A stretch of 7,039 nucleotides of DNA, taken from assembly GCA_021783175.1 (NCBI GenBank), contig JAJXUF010000151.1, positions 1 to 7,039 on the forward strand, read 5' to 3'. Positions 6,750 through 7,039 of this stretch are shown here, one piece after another (positions within the stretch are counted from its first letter, which is position 1; each line of letters starts with the position of its first letter). The notes below the pieces were generated by a model, which was given only the letters and a program-made list of their open reading frames with translations, did no database searches and had not been told where the DNA came from. This stretch comes from Pseudomonadota bacterium. Lineage in GTDB: Bacteria > Pseudomonadota > Gammaproteobacteria > Acidiferrobacterales > UBA6901. Position numbers and translations under genes: made by a program.

Positions 6750-7039
6750 TCAGGTCTTGAAATAGAACTCCATCTTTACGCCAGCCAGTTCGATAAGATC
6801 ATGATCCCTGAGCTGATGAGGCTGTTCGCCGATAGACGACCCGTTCACGGTGGGGAAGCTGCCGCCTTCCACATGGGTAATGAAAAACCCGTGCGGACGG
6901 CGCGCCAGCACCGCCACTTGCACTCCGGGCTTGCCCAGCGTCGTCAGGTTCTTGACCAGTTCCAGCTCTTTGCCGGCATTGGGGCCATTCAATATCTGCA
7001 CCACTGCTGCGGGAGGTTGCCCGCCCGATGCTTCGGCCG
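6750..7039 (-). CDS. FHA-type protein, C-terminal part (runs off the right edge)
   Basis: The frame is open from the right edge to a TGA at 6750, giving about 96 residues. A short Ala/Gly/Pro/Gln-rich linker (EASGGQPPAA) precedes VVQILNGPNAGKELELVKNL. The end of the domain reads VNGSSIGEQPHQL, then DHDLIELAGVKMEFYF, which fits the final beta strands of an FHA domain. The usual phosphothreonine-binding residues (the Arg of GR and the SxxH segment) are not seen: the stretch reads LGKPGVQVAVLARRPHGFF. This looks like a degenerate second FHA domain. Related betaproteobacterial proteins, as I recall them, carry a canonical FHA domain further N-terminal, which would lie outside the window. A GTG at 7004 could serve as a start for an 84-residue protein, but the open frame and linker upstream argue for a longer one. 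It is 55 bases before the cyclase and probably co-transcribed, pointing to a role in the same signalling pathway. Confidence 0.78.
   Translation of the reverse strand, partial: AEASGGQPPAAVVQILNGPNAGKELELVKNLTTLGKPGVQVAVLARRPHGFFITHVEGGSFPTVNGSSIGEQPHQLRDHDLIELAGVKMEFYFKT

Overview
The window holds six genes, all on the minus strand and nearly end to end, so they are probably one operon read from the high coordinates to the low. The codon and base composition (moderately GC-rich) and the protein types suggest a betaproteobacterium, perhaps of the Nitrosomonadales/Gallionellaceae type. That placement comes from family recall, not from a marker gene. No RNA gene, mobile element, CRISPR array or clear factor-independent terminator is visible.

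In order of transcription: (1) the C-terminal end of an FHA-type protein, cut by the right edge (6750-7039); (2) a membrane CHASE2 class III adenylate/guanylate cyclase (4463-6694); (3) a metallo-beta-lactamase-fold protein resembling class II cyclic-nucleotide phosphodiesterases (3678-4442); (4) a protein with two cyclic-nucleotide-binding folds and a C-terminal rhodanese domain (2581-3657); (5) a GspE/PilB/PulE-type secretion or pilus ATPase with an N-terminal GAF domain (161-2554); (6) the first 43 codons of a protein whose opening resembles the lead-in to a GAF domain, cut by the left edge (1-129). Gaps between genes are about 20-55 bases and there is no non-coding stretch above 300 bases.

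Together the genes look like a complete cyclic-nucleotide circuit: a cyclase to make the signal, a candidate phosphodiesterase to remove it, and a binding protein to read it. The circuit is joined to an ATPase of the type IV pilus/type II secretion family that carries its own GAF sensor domain. The GAF domain keeps part of the NKXnFX3DE signature of cyclic-nucleotide-binding GAF domains, so direct control of the motor by cAMP or cGMP is a reasonable but untested hypothesis. The FHA-type fragment at the head of the operon adds a possible, though degenerate, protein-phosphorylation link.
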